DNA from: JBCCEV01 sp039030125
GTDB taxonomy: Bacteria; Pseudomonadota; Gammaproteobacteria; Ga0077536
Reading direction: 5' to 3'
Length of the DNA stretch: 22,772 nt
Assembly (NCBI GenBank): GCA_039030125.1
Contig: JBCCEV010000061.1
Location: 1-22,772, forward strand
Shown here: positions 15,399-22,772 of the stretch, piece after piece
Layout: each line of letters opens with the position of its first letter
Position numbering within the stretch: the first letter of the stretch is position 1
Notes under the pieces: model-generated
What the model was told of the DNA's origin: nothing
Seen by the model: only the letters and a program-made list of their open reading frames with translations
The model's database searches: none
Made by a program: the position numbers and the translations under genes

Positions 15399-16322
15399 TT
15401 AGGTCACGACACCCATGAAATTCTCGTTGAGCTTGCGGTCGTGATAGAAAACTGCCTTGCCTATCTCTTCCGCCTGCCAGGTGATCGGACCACGATCAGG
15501 GTACCAAGTGTAATCGCCACAAAATACCTCATTACGGTTGCCGGAAGGATCGAAGAAATAGATCGTCTTGCCGCGCGTAATCCCATGGCGGGTGGGACCA
15601 ACGTCAATCGGGATCCCTTTCATCCCCATGAGATCAGCGGCGTGCAAAACTTCTTCCCAGGTTTGCAACATGAACGAGGCATGGTGCAGCTTGCCGGGCT
15701 CGGCGTGTTCGATCATGGCGATATCATGGGCTTTATTGGAACAGGACAGGAACACCGCCGCCATTTGATCGTCGGGGGTGACGACCCGCTCGGTGATATC
15801 GAAACCCAAGGCGCTAATGAAAAAATCAGCGGATTTCGCGATATCAGGACCATACAAAAGACAGTGATCGAAGCGGTAAACCTTCATGCCTTTGAGGCCT
15901 TCAGGCCACGGATCGGGATTTAAGTCTCCCAGGCCGTTACCAACAAACTCTTTTTCGGCGTACAACTCGATTTGATGACCTGACGGAATTTCAAAGCGCA
16001 CACGATGGCCGCAGCCCCATAGCTCCCCTTCTTTGATCCGTTCGGTGGTCAAGCCGTAGTTACGCACTTCAGCTTCAAGCCGGTCGAGTTCGCTCGTGCC
16101 GTAAACCTTGAATGACATCAAGTCTATTCCAGGCGCATCGGCCTCGCGCAACACAATAGAAAAGCAATCATGCTCATCCCAGGCTTTCAGATACACGCGC
16201 CCTTCGGAGTCCTCATGCATCTTGATAAGCCCCATATAGTCCACGTAGTGGGTCAGCGCTGGCCCCATCTCCATGACGCGAAGACACGCGTGGCCGGGTC
16301 TCAATACACCGTTAAATGACAT
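15399..16322 (-). CDS. dmpB: Catechol 2,3-dioxygenase (XylE/DmpB type, Fe(II) extradiol)
   Basis: A 307-residue two-domain vicinal-oxygen-chelate enzyme that opens catechol next to its hydroxyls to give 2-hydroxymuconic semialdehyde. The metal ligands fall at the same numbers as in XylE as I recall them: H153 (RFDHCLLYG), H214 (LHHASFML) and E265 (GNRNEVFCG). The second-shell residues H199 (KAHDIA), H246 (TRHGITRG) and Y255 (TIYFFDPSG) are also conserved, so the enzyme should be active. The ATG has an AGGAG site seven bases upstream. The ferredoxin gene precedes it by 42 bases, the usual dmpQ-dmpB order, and would keep the iron reduced. The XylE-type sequence favours catechol or methylcatechols over homoprotocatechuate. 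Confidence 0.95.
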   Translation of the reverse strand: MSFNGVLRPGHACLRVMEMGPALTHYVDYMGLIKMHEDSEGRVYLKAWDEHDCFSIVLREADAPGIDLMSFKVYGTSELDRLEAEVRNYGLTTERIKEGELWGCGHRVRFEIPSGHQIELYAEKEFVGNGLGDLNPDPWPEGLKGMKVYRFDHCLLYGPDIAKSADFFISALGFDITERVVTPDDQMAAVFLSCSNKAHDIAMIEHAEPGKLHHASFMLQTWEEVLHAADLMGMKGIPIDVGPTRHGITRGKTIYFFDPSGNRNEVFCGDYTWYPDRGPITWQAEEIGKAVFYHDRKLNENFMGVVT

Positions 16323-16364
16323 ACCTACTCTCCTATCAACTCGAATGGCCCAATGCGCAGTCCG

Positions 16365-16703
16365 TTATGCGAGATTCGGCCGACTATAGGGTATGGGATT
16401 GTCCGCCCACGCTCTTTTTTGCAGGAGCCCCATGGGTTGCACAGTAAGATCGGCCTGGGGAATTAGCTTGCAAGCCAGGCATATGCCTTGAGCCTCATCA
16501 GCTTCACTGACTTGTGCCCGACTCATCTTTAAGGTGCGGTACTCGCCTTTACCAAGCACCTGTACTCGGCAAATCCCGCAGCCCCCACCACGACACCCGA
16601 TCGGAATGCCACGACGGCCAAGTTTCTCCATCGCCGCAAGTACCGTCTGATCGTCTCGACAAACGAAACGCTCCTCGGTCTCACTGATCGTGATCTCAAA
16701 CAT
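16365..16703 (-). CDS. dmpQ: Plant-type [2Fe-2S] ferredoxin (XylT/DmpQ type)
   Basis: A 112-residue ferredoxin whose cluster ligands are C37, C42, C45 and C78, in CRGGGCGICRV and ICLACKL. The KMSRAQVSEADE segment and the proline-containing tail match XylT/DmpQ ferredoxins. Those proteins re-reduce the iron of catechol 2,3-dioxygenase after inactivation by poor substrates such as 4-methylcatechol. It starts 9 bases after the monooxygenase stop and precedes the dioxygenase, which supports this role. It could also feed electrons to another oxygenase, but the HpaB-type enzyme next door uses free reduced flavin, so the reactivation role is better supported. Confidence 0.92.
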   Translation of the reverse strand: MFEITISETEERFVCRDDQTVLAAMEKLGRRGIPIGCRGGGCGICRVQVLGKGEYRTLKMSRAQVSEADEAQGICLACKLIPQADLTVQPMGLLQKRAWADNPIPYSRPNLA

Positions 16704-16712
16704 CGTTAAGGC

Positions 16713-18251
16713 TTAAGCATCGCGTCCATCGAATAGATCATCAACGGTCCAACCATCCAAATCGTATTCAGCCATGCATTTATCAACAAAACCTTTCAGT
16801 TCATCGGATAAGCCCATGGCGTCAGCAACCAGGGTATTCTCAAGACGAATATTCTCGAAGTTGCCCGCGTAGTTGCGCTCGTAAAGCTCGTGACGGCCAC
16901 CAAACTCTGTGCCGATAGCATCCCACAAAAGTTTGAGCACTTTCACGCGCTCAACGGCATCGTAACCGTTGGAGCCGCGCAGGTACTTATCAAGGTACGG
17001 ACGGAGCTCAGGATTCTTGAAATCCTTGGCATGCGAGTTGAGATAGATGAGCCCACTTGAGATCGTTTGCTCGATGATCTCCTTGATCCGCGAATAAGCG
17101 CCAGGGGCTAATGAACGGTAGGCCATACCCGAACCGATATTGGGCTGCAGCGTATCTTCAATCCACGGCTCGGGGTTGCGAACCATGGCTTCGGTCAGGC
17201 TCCAAAACATATTCCGATAGGCCAGGATTTCGCCAATATGAACCTGCATCGTCCGCGTTTCGCGATTGCCGACAGCCTCGGATGATTTGAGCATGAGCCC
17301 AGCAAGGAAATCGAGCTTAACGGCAAACCGCGTGCATCCATGTAAGCAAAAACGCGGGATGAAACCAGACATGGGGAAGAAGCCGTTGGCTTTTTCCAGA
17401 TCCCTGTAAACGAACACGTTCTCCCAGGGAATGAGGACCTTGTCGAGAATGAGGATGGCGTCGTTTTCATCGAGTCGCGACGACAACGGGTAATCGAACG
17501 GGGAACCGACCGTGCCGGCGGTAAGTTCATAAGACGGGCGGCAAATTAATTTAACCCCCGGCGTATCCATCGGGATCATGGCGAACAACGCCATGCTCGG
17601 ATCGCCCATTGGAGTCGGACCATAGAAGCCAATGAAGTTGTGATGCGTGAGCGCGGAGCCGGTCGCAACAACTTTCGCGCCACTGGCAATAACACCCGCA
17701 TCGGTTTCCTTCTCGACATGAACATAGACATCCTTGACGTCGTCCGGCGTCGCGCCTTTGTCAATGGGTGGGTTCACCAGCGCATGATTCAAGAAGTAGC
17801 ACTTCTCCTGAGTGTCACGATACCAACGCTTCGCGTTTTCTTCGTAAGGTGCATAGAACGGCGCATTGGCGCCCAGCGTTCCAGTTAGGCTGGCTTTGTA
17901 ATCTGGCGCGCGCCCCATCCAGCCATAGGAGGTGCGGGCCCAGGCGGCAATCGCATCGCGCGAGCCAATCAAATCGTCGACCGAGCGGGAAACCTTATAA
18001 AAGTGATGCGTGAATGCGCCGTTACCGGTGTCGGTGTCTGTGGTTAGGGTTTTGGCCTGCTCCGGGTCGTGGAGACCGTCATACATGCGGGCCAACATCC
18101 GCGCGCTGTTTCGAAACGCTGGATGGGTCGTGACATCCCGTACCTTCTCGCCGTAAATCCAAATGTCTCGACTGCCTCGGATGCTGTCGAGAAACTCTTC
18201 ACCATCGAAAGGCGTTACTGTGGGTAAGGCTTTTTCGGCCAGTTGGCTCAT
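16713..18251 (-). CDS. HpaB-type FADH2-dependent phenol / 4-hydroxyphenylacetate 3-hydroxylase, oxygenase component
   Basis: A 512-residue group D flavin monooxygenase similar along its whole length to HpaB. Examples are GEKVRDVTTHPAFRN (34-48), SYGWMGRAPDYKAS, NHALVNPPIDK, KETDAGVIASGAKVVATGSA, SPFDYPLSSR, DNVLIPWENV-like KVLIPWENVFVYRD, YLRGSNGYD and FGGRHELYERNY. It would add a hydroxyl next to a phenolic hydroxyl using FADH2 from a separate reductase. No reductase (HpaC) gene is in the window. The frame is open to 18407, but the ATG at 18251 has AGGGG nine bases upstream and gives the HpaB-like N-terminus. It heads the meta operon, so phenol or a para-substituted phenol is the likely substrate. 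Homoprotocatechuate-pathway genes are absent. Confidence 0.88.
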   Translation of the reverse strand: MSQLAEKALPTVTPFDGEEFLDSIRGSRDIWIYGEKVRDVTTHPAFRNSARMLARMYDGLHDPEQAKTLTTDTDTGNGAFTHHFYKVSRSVDDLIGSRDAIAAWARTSYGWMGRAPDYKASLTGTLGANAPFYAPYEENAKRWYRDTQEKCYFLNHALVNPPIDKGATPDDVKDVYVHVEKETDAGVIASGAKVVATGSALTHHNFIGFYGPTPMGDPSMALFAMIPMDTPGVKLICRPSYELTAGTVGSPFDYPLSSRLDENDAILILDKVLIPWENVFVYRDLEKANGFFPMSGFIPRFCLHGCTRFAVKLDFLAGLMLKSSEAVGNRETRTMQVHIGEILAYRNMFWSLTEAMVRNPEPWIEDTLQPNIGSGMAYRSLAPGAYSRIKEIIEQTISSGLIYLNSHAKDFKNPELRPYLDKYLRGSNGYDAVERVKVLKLLWDAIGTEFGGRHELYERNYAGNFENIRLENTLVADAMGLSDELKGFVDKCMAEYDLDGWTVDDLFDGRDA

Positions 18252-18410
18252 CGTCCGGTTCCCCTCGGTCGTTGCCGCGAGATAGCGACGGGTTGGGATT
18301 TTAGCTTTATTGGCGCGTCGGCGACAGGAAATAGCCGGTGCTAAGCTGACTTGCGAAAACCACAATGGTGCGGCGCAACGAAGAACGCTCGACAGACAGG
18401 ATGGCAATCA
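18252..18410. promoter_or_regulatory. Divergent upstream region of the meta operon and the YfcG-like gene
   Basis: This 159-base gap must hold the promoter of the nine-gene minus-strand operon and probably that of the plus-strand transferase gene. A TAAAAT hexamer on the minus strand near 18298 could be a -10 box, but its -35 partner is poor. I found no convincing -24/-12 sigma-54 element of the kind used by DmpR/XylR-controlled operons. Confidence 0.35.
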
Positions 18411-19040
18411 ATGATCGACTTATATACCTGGTCCACGCCCAACGGCCGCAAGGTCTCCATACTGCTCGAAGAGTTGGAGCTCGACTACCGGGTGTTCCCG
18501 GTCGACATCACGCGCGAAGAGCAATTCGCGCCCGCATTTCTGGAGATCAGTCCAAACAACAAAATCCCGGCAATCGTCGATCACCGCACCGGTCGTCGTC
18601 TGATGGAATCGGGCGCTATCCTGTTATACCTGGCGAGCACGCACGGCGCGTTTCTGCCCGCCGATGAAGGGTCATACTGGCGGTGCGTCGAATGGTTGAT
18701 GTGGCAAATGGGTGGTTTCGGACCGATGCTCGGACAAGCGCATCATTTCGTGCACTTCAACCCGGACAAATCAGACTATGCCAAAGCGCGATACGCGGAC
18801 GAGGCCCGCCGCCTCTATGGGGTCCTCGATAAGCGGTTGCGAGATCGTGATTACCTGCTCGGCGGCGATTACACCATCGCCGACATTGCGATCTGGCCAT
18901 GGACGTCTCGTTTCCAGTGGCAAGACATCGAGCTGGGCGATTTTCCGCAAGTCCGCCGCTGGTATTTGTCGATAGCGGAACGCCCCGCGGTGCGGCGCGG
19001 TTTTAAGGTGCCCAACGACGCTGAGATCCCCAGGCCTTAG
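18411..19040 (+). CDS. Nu-class glutathione transferase (YfcG/YghU-like)
   Basis: A 209-residue protein resembling E. coli YfcG. MIDLYTWSTPNGRKVSILLE opens the thioredoxin-like domain, followed by SPNNKIPAIVDH (47-58), ESGAILLYLA (66-75), GGFGPMLGQAHHF and DIAIWPW in the helical domain. Nu-class enzymes bind two glutathiones and act as disulfide-bond reductases or peroxidases. The frame is open back to 18351, but the ATG at 18411 begins exactly like the family and has AGGA nine bases upstream. It is divergent from the meta operon and could share its regulation. Its TAG stop interlocks with the stop of the convergent c-di-GMP gene. Confidence 0.9.
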   Translation: MIDLYTWSTPNGRKVSILLEELELDYRVFPVDITREEQFAPAFLEISPNNKIPAIVDHRTGRRLMESGAILLYLASTHGAFLPADEGSYWRCVEWLMWQMGGFGPMLGQAHHFVHFNPDKSDYAKARYADEARRLYGVLDKRLRDRDYLLGGDYTIADIAIWPWTSRFQWQDIELGDFPQVRRWYLSIAERPAVRRGFKVPNDAEIPRP

Positions 19041-22000
19041 TCCACCGGCTTACGCAAGCTTTCGCAGTAGTCCACAAACTCCTGGGCCTGACAGGGTTTT
19101 GAAAATAAGAAGCCTTGATATCCCTCGCATCGAAGCCGCGAGAGAAAATCCACTTGCGCCTGGGTTTCAACGCCCTCGGCGATGGTGTGTAACCCCAGAT
19201 TCTTACTCATGGCGATAATCGTTTGGCAAATGACTTCATCATCGCTGTCGCGGCCAATATCAGAGATGAAAGATCGATCGATTTTCAATTGATCAATCGG
19301 CAATCGCTTGAGATAAGACAGCGATGAGTATCCGGTCCCAAAGTCATCGATGGAAAATCGGATACCCACCCGCCGCAAACGCTGCATCACGTTGATGGTG
19401 GTTTCTACATCTTCAACGACCGTGCCTTCGGTTAGTTCGAAGACGATCCGCCGCGGTGGGATCTGATATTCGATGAGCAGCGCCTCGACATTCTCAACAA
19501 AATTCTCGGCGCGGAACTGCCGCGAGCTCACATTGATCGAAAGCTCACCCAGGTCCAACACGCCACTGTCGAGCCATGATTTAAAGGTCGCAAATGCGGT
19601 TTCCAGTACCCACCAGCCGATATTCACAATCAACCCGCGCTCTTCGGCGATCGGGATAAAATCGACCGGCGAGATCTCGCCGAGCTCCGGGTTCGACCAC
19701 CTCAACAGCACTTCGGCGCCAATAACCTCGCCCAAACGATTGAGCTGCGGCTGGTAACACAAATACATTTCGTTATTTTCAATCGCGGTGCGAAGCGCCA
19801 GCTCCAGCGTCAAACGGTGCTGAGCCCGCTCTTCCATCTCGTGCTGGAAAAAGCGCGTGACGTTGCGCCCGGCGGCCTTACCGCTATACATGGCGGTATC
19901 AGCCTCGCGTAGCACCTCGTCCACCCCTTTTCGGCCCTCGGGAAATAAGGACACCCCGATAGTTGGAGTCACGTGCAACTGATGGCGATCGACCTGAAAA
20001 GGCTCGCCCAGCGACTCATGAATTTTGTCGGCTACCCGCCGAGCTTGCTCTGCGCACTGTTCAGCACGGGCTGCAACGTCGGGAAGCAAGACAACAAATT
20101 CATCGCCACCCAAGCGCGCCACCGTGTCTTCTTGACGCGTTACGTTTTGCAGGCGCTGGGCAACCGCCTGCAGCAAGCCATCGCCAACGGTGTGGCCGAG
20201 CGTATCGTTGATTTGTTTGAACTGATCCATGTCGATGAACAGTAAGGCGCCCATGGTTGCGCGCCGTTTGGCAGCCGCTAACCCTTCTTCCAAACGCTCT
20301 GTGAAATAGCGACGATTGGGCAGGTTTGTTAGCGGATCGTAGAGTGCGAGCTGCTGAATATCCTGTTCAGCGCGCTTACGATCGGAGATATCTTGAATCG
20401 CGCCGAGCACACCGATCGGTCCTTCCTCGGGATCGAGCATGGGTACTTTAGTGATCTCCGCCCAGTATCGCCGCCCGCAATGGTCAACAATTTCGCGTTC
20501 GACCTGAATCAAAGCTTGGGATTCGCTAAGCGAAACCAGATCTTGGGCATCAGCGACACCTGAGGTTCCGCCCCACTCGAGTTCTAAATCCGTTTTGCCG
20601 ATGATGTCCTGCGGCCGATCAGCACCGACCACTGCAGCAAAGCGCTCGTTACATCCCAAATAACGGCCCTCGCGGTCTTGCCAGTACATACCTTGCGGAA
20701 CGGTTTCAATGACAAGTTCTAAAAACTGTTGCGAGCGCTCCAGCGCGAGCTGCACCTTCTTACTGGCCTGGATATCTGTCACGGTGCCAATAACTCGTGA
20801 GACCTTATCGCCCGCGTCCCGATCAGCGACGCGGCCGTGAATGCGTACCCACAGCCACTCGCCGTTGCGCGCCCTCAAGCGGCATTCATGTTCGTAAAAA
20901 GGCGTATGACCACGGAGATGCTCCGTCATCTTGAAGACCATCGCCCCACGATCGCCTGGGTGAGTCAGAGATTCAAAGTTAACGCCCTTTTGTGCGGGCA
21001 TATCGATTTGCAAACGCTCAATGAGCCGCCCGCCATGAAAGTTCAGGCTGTCACTAGCCACCAGCCATTCCCAAACCCCATGTTCGCCGCTATCGATCGC
21101 CGCATTTAAGCGCTCTTCGTTCGCGCGTAAATTCGTATGGGTGACCTCGCGCTCAAGTTCCGCGGCCGCGCGACTGGCGAGAATATCTTGAACCGTCATT
21201 ACGTCGTCTGGGGCAGTGATCGGATCCCTGAACATCAGCGCAAACACGCCAATCGGTTTGCCATCAACATCGAGTAAGGCGCGCCCCGAATAGCCCTGCA
21301 TGTCCCAGTCCTGGAGCAGCGCATCGCGCGGATATTTGCGAGCCACGTCGTAGGCCACAAGGTTTCTCATCTTCATTGGAACGGACTCGCAGGGAGTGCC
21401 CGCGAGCGGGTAGACCAAACCCTGCAAGGGCGGTTCGCTCGGGTAACAAGCACTGACCACGCCTTCACCCTGGTTCGTCCGCGCGACGAAAGCACAATCC
21501 GCGCCGGCGAGTTCCACCGCTGCCTTGGTGAGGACGTTGAGCAATCTTCCTGATTCATCGCTCGTTAACGCATCTGCCATAACCTTGAGCTTGCCGAGGC
21601 TAAGAGCCAGCTTACGTTCCGCTTCTTTGCGCGCCGTGATTTCGCTACAAGTTCCAACGATGCGAGAAAAACGTCCGTCCTCGAGCGGGTCAATGGCCTT
21701 GCCGCGCACTAGGAAATCGCCGTATCCAGCATTATCGCCTCGAACGATTCGCAGCTCCGCATCAAGCGCCGGACTGTTACCTTGCAAATGGGCGAGGACC
21801 GCAGCTCTCACCTCGGCGCGATTATCAGGATGGAGCCGAGCAACGAAATCTTCACCGCTCATGCGCGCAGGAAGTGCAAATACCCGCAACTGCGGACTGT
21901 CGAAACCTTGGATATGAAAAACGTCGGCTTGAATATCCCAGGCCCATACGCCTTGCGAACTCGAATCCAACGCAAGTTCCAACAAGGCTCGCTGCTCGTA

Positions 22001-22435
22001 TTGCTCCGTAACGTCGGTGTGTGTGCCCACCATTTCCAGCACACGACCCTCGCTGTCGCGGCGCGAGGCTTGCCCGCGGGTAAGGAAACGCCGGTAGCTC
22101 CCGTCGAGCATGCGCACGCGTTGCGCTACTTCGTAGACGCGTCTTTTGCCTCTAAGAAAATCGGCAAGCGCCGCACTCACCGCATCGATATCGTCTGGGT
22201 GGGTGATCTCCAACAGCGCGGTGCTGGTCTGACAACGAGGAATTTTGTCCGTCCAGTAGCCTTCGTGCTCCCACGCATCGGAGCGGAGATCCCACACCCA
22301 GAATCCAATTTGCCCCGAATCCAAAACCACGCCCAGGGCGATGTCCGCGCTAGGACGTGAGACGGCGGGCTCCAGATCCCCGCCCGCAGGCTCGTCGCGA
22401 ACGAGCGAAATCACAGTGTTTTTATTGTCCGACAT
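19037..22435 (-). CDS. PAS-PAS-GAF-PAS-PAS-GGDEF-EAL bifunctional c-di-GMP synthase/phosphodiesterase
   Basis: A 1132-residue soluble sensor with no membrane segment. The domains are PAS at about 35-145 and 150-268 (each ending in an H/S-x-D/E-ITARK-like PAC), GAF at about 285-425, PAS at about 440-558 and 565-685, GGDEF at about 692-860 and EAL at about 870-1125. The cyclase motif RLGGDEF (774-780) is intact, with an RxxD inhibitory site at 767-770. The phosphodiesterase keeps its key acidic sites: EVL in place of EAL (908-910), NVSSRQF, ELTEGTVVED, IDDFGTGYSSLSYLKRLP (1029-1046) and EGVET. Both activities are therefore plausible. What the PAS and GAF domains sense is not shown. A -10 box lies about 100 bases upstream. 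Confidence 0.93.
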   Translation of the reverse strand: MSDNKNTVISLVRDEPAGGDLEPAVSRPSADIALGVVLDSGQIGFWVWDLRSDAWEHEGYWTDKIPRCQTSTALLEITHPDDIDAVSAALADFLRGKRRVYEVAQRVRMLDGSYRRFLTRGQASRRDSEGRVLEMVGTHTDVTEQYEQRALLELALDSSSQGVWAWDIQADVFHIQGFDSPQLRVFALPARMSGEDFVARLHPDNRAEVRAAVLAHLQGNSPALDAELRIVRGDNAGYGDFLVRGKAIDPLEDGRFSRIVGTCSEITARKEAERKLALSLGKLKVMADALTSDESGRLLNVLTKAAVELAGADCAFVARTNQGEGVVSACYPSEPPLQGLVYPLAGTPCESVPMKMRNLVAYDVARKYPRDALLQDWDMQGYSGRALLDVDGKPIGVFALMFRDPITAPDDVMTVQDILASRAAAELEREVTHTNLRANEERLNAAIDSGEHGVWEWLVASDSLNFHGGRLIERLQIDMPAQKGVNFESLTHPGDRGAMVFKMTEHLRGHTPFYEHECRLRARNGEWLWVRIHGRVADRDAGDKVSRVIGTVTDIQASKKVQLALERSQQFLELVIETVPQGMYWQDREGRYLGCNERFAAVVGADRPQDIIGKTDLELEWGGTSGVADAQDLVSLSESQALIQVEREIVDHCGRRYWAEITKVPMLDPEEGPIGVLGAIQDISDRKRAEQDIQQLALYDPLTNLPNRRYFTERLEEGLAAAKRRATMGALLFIDMDQFKQINDTLGHTVGDGLLQAVAQRLQNVTRQEDTVARLGGDEFVVLLPDVAARAEQCAEQARRVADKIHESLGEPFQVDRHQLHVTPTIGVSLFPEGRKGVDEVLREADTAMYSGKAAGRNVTRFFQHEMEERAQHRLTLELALRTAIENNEMYLCYQPQLNRLGEVIGAEVLLRWSNPELGEISPVDFIPIAEERGLIVNIGWWVLETAFATFKSWLDSGVLDLGELSINVSSRQFRAENFVENVEALLIEYQIPPRRIVFELTEGTVVEDVETTINVMQRLRRVGIRFSIDDFGTGYSSLSYLKRLPIDQLKIDRSFISDIGRDSDDEVICQTIIAMSKNLGLHTIAEGVETQAQVDFLSRLRCEGYQGFLFSKPCQAQEFVDYCESLRKPVD

Positions 22436-22530
22436 CGCCTTCTAGCGCCGCTGTTGGTCTCAGCATCCTCATCCCGTTCGCCGGGATCTCCCCATGACCA
22501 CCATAATCGGCTGTTCGTCGAATTTCTTGA

Positions 22531-22559
22531 ATTATAGTTCCAGATCATTGATTTCACAC
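22531..22559 (-). promoter_or_regulatory. Possible promoter of the GGDEF-EAL gene
   Basis: On the minus strand a perfect TATAAT (22531-22536) is preceded, after 17 bases, by GTGTGA (22554-22559), a weak -35. The distance to the ATG at 22435 leaves a leader of roughly 90 bases. It lies between the pobA stop and this gene, so the gene is probably transcribed on its own. Confidence 0.4.
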
Positions 22560-22599
22560 CGATCGCTAGTCCGCAGCCGGACCATGATAGCGAGCGACG

Positions 22600-22772
22600 C
22601 TAATCGAGACCGACGTAATTTTCGGCTATCGATTTCTTACCGGCCAGCGAGTTGAGCGCATAGTCGAGCTCCGCGCGCTGAATTCGTTGGGCAAAAGGAT
22701 CGTCATCCAGCTTGTGGGTCGCATGGGTAAACCACCATGAGAATCGCTCGGCTCGCCAAACATGGCGCAGAC
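22600..22772 (-). CDS. pobA: 4-hydroxybenzoate 3-monooxygenase, C-terminal part (cut by window edge)
   Basis: The last 56 codons of a minus-strand gene run off the right edge and end in TAG at 22600-22602. The translation LRHVWRAERFSWWFTHATHK, then PFAQRIQRAELDY and SIAENYVGLD, matches the C-terminus of p-hydroxybenzoate hydroxylase (PobA), whose end carries LRRIWKAERFSWWM and IAENYVGL. PobA is a group A FAD/NADPH enzyme that makes protocatechuate from 4-hydroxybenzoate. Its presence extends the aromatic catabolism theme to the protocatechuate route. Only the C-terminus is visible, so activity cannot be judged. It ends a few residues earlier than the Pseudomonas enzyme. Confidence 0.85.
   Translation of the reverse strand, partial: LRHVWRAERFSWWFTHATHKLDDDPFAQRIQRAELDYALNSLAGKKSIAENYVGLD

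Noticed and set aside
15357..15923. Plus-strand frame of 188 codons inside the catechol dioxygenase gene
   Set aside because: It is a shadow of a gene with all metal ligands conserved, and it has no family match.
18320..18350. Sigma-54-like element (TTGGCGCG then a possible -12) upstream of the plus-strand transferase
   Set aside because: The -24 half is imperfect and the -12 half lacks the TTGC core, so the match is no better than chance.
22561..22600. Hairpin GTCCG-GCTG-CGGAC after pobA as its terminator
   Set aside because: The stem is only 5 bp (longer only with a bulge) and no T-run follows, so an intrinsic terminator is not supported.

Overview
The window reads as a piece of a proteobacterial chromosome, most likely gammaproteobacterial. 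This rests on the family make-up: a dmp/xyl-type catechol meta-cleavage operon, a plant-type ferredoxin beside the dioxygenase, a PAS/GAF/GGDEF/EAL protein, a DUF4149 membrane protein, a Rap1a-like protein and a PobA C-terminus. Base composition is moderately GC-rich by eye. Genes are tightly packed, with short gaps, ATGA overlaps and good Shine-Dalgarno sites. I saw no rRNA, tRNA, CRISPR array or intact mobile element, and no transcriptional regulator. No gene-free stretch exceeds about 300 bases.

Region 1 (1-4304, minus strand): a hydantoinase/oxoprolinase-type pair, hyuA then hyuB, behind a recognisable sigma-70-like promoter. After hyuB a third gene starts with a good ribosome binding site. 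It looks like a class III aminotransferase, but homology stops after about 46 codons, so the operon tail appears broken near the left edge.

Region 2 (4385-6911, minus strand): a three-gene operon of a Baeyer-Villiger monooxygenase, a secreted Rap1a-like small protein (ATGA overlap) and a four-helix DUF4149 membrane protein, closed by an intrinsic terminator.

Region 3 (7165-9100, plus strand): a divergent pair, a glutamate-1-semialdehyde-aminotransferase-like PLP enzyme and a DsbA-fold 2-hydroxychromene-2-carboxylate-isomerase-like protein. A perfect 8+8 bp dyad lies in the shared upstream region.

Region 4 (9288-18251, minus strand): the centrepiece, an aromatic degradation operon. In transcription order it has an HpaB-type flavin phenol ortho-hydroxylase, an XylT/DmpQ ferredoxin, catechol 2,3-dioxygenase, a glutathione S-transferase, 2-hydroxymuconic semialdehyde dehydrogenase, 2-oxopent-4-enoate hydratase, acylating acetaldehyde dehydrogenase, 4-hydroxy-2-oxovalerate aldolase and 4-oxalocrotonate decarboxylase. 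Together they would turn a phenol into catechol, cleave it at the meta position, and yield pyruvate and acetyl-CoA by the 4-oxalocrotonate branch. The order matches dmpQBC-EFGH, but the multicomponent DmpKLMNOP hydroxylase is replaced by a flavin enzyme. The hydrolase (DmpD/XylF) and tautomerase (DmpI/XylH) are missing from the window.

Region 5 (18411-22772): a Nu-class (YfcG-like) glutathione transferase on the plus strand. Its stop codon interlocks with that of a 1132-residue bifunctional c-di-GMP enzyme on the minus strand. At the right edge is the C-terminus of 4-hydroxybenzoate 3-monooxygenase (pobA), a second aromatic hydroxylase.

No single locus here is clearly an undescribed system. 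The best candidates for novelty are the hybrid HpaB-led meta operon, the BVMO-Rap1a-DUF4149 operon and the broken third gene of the hyu operon.
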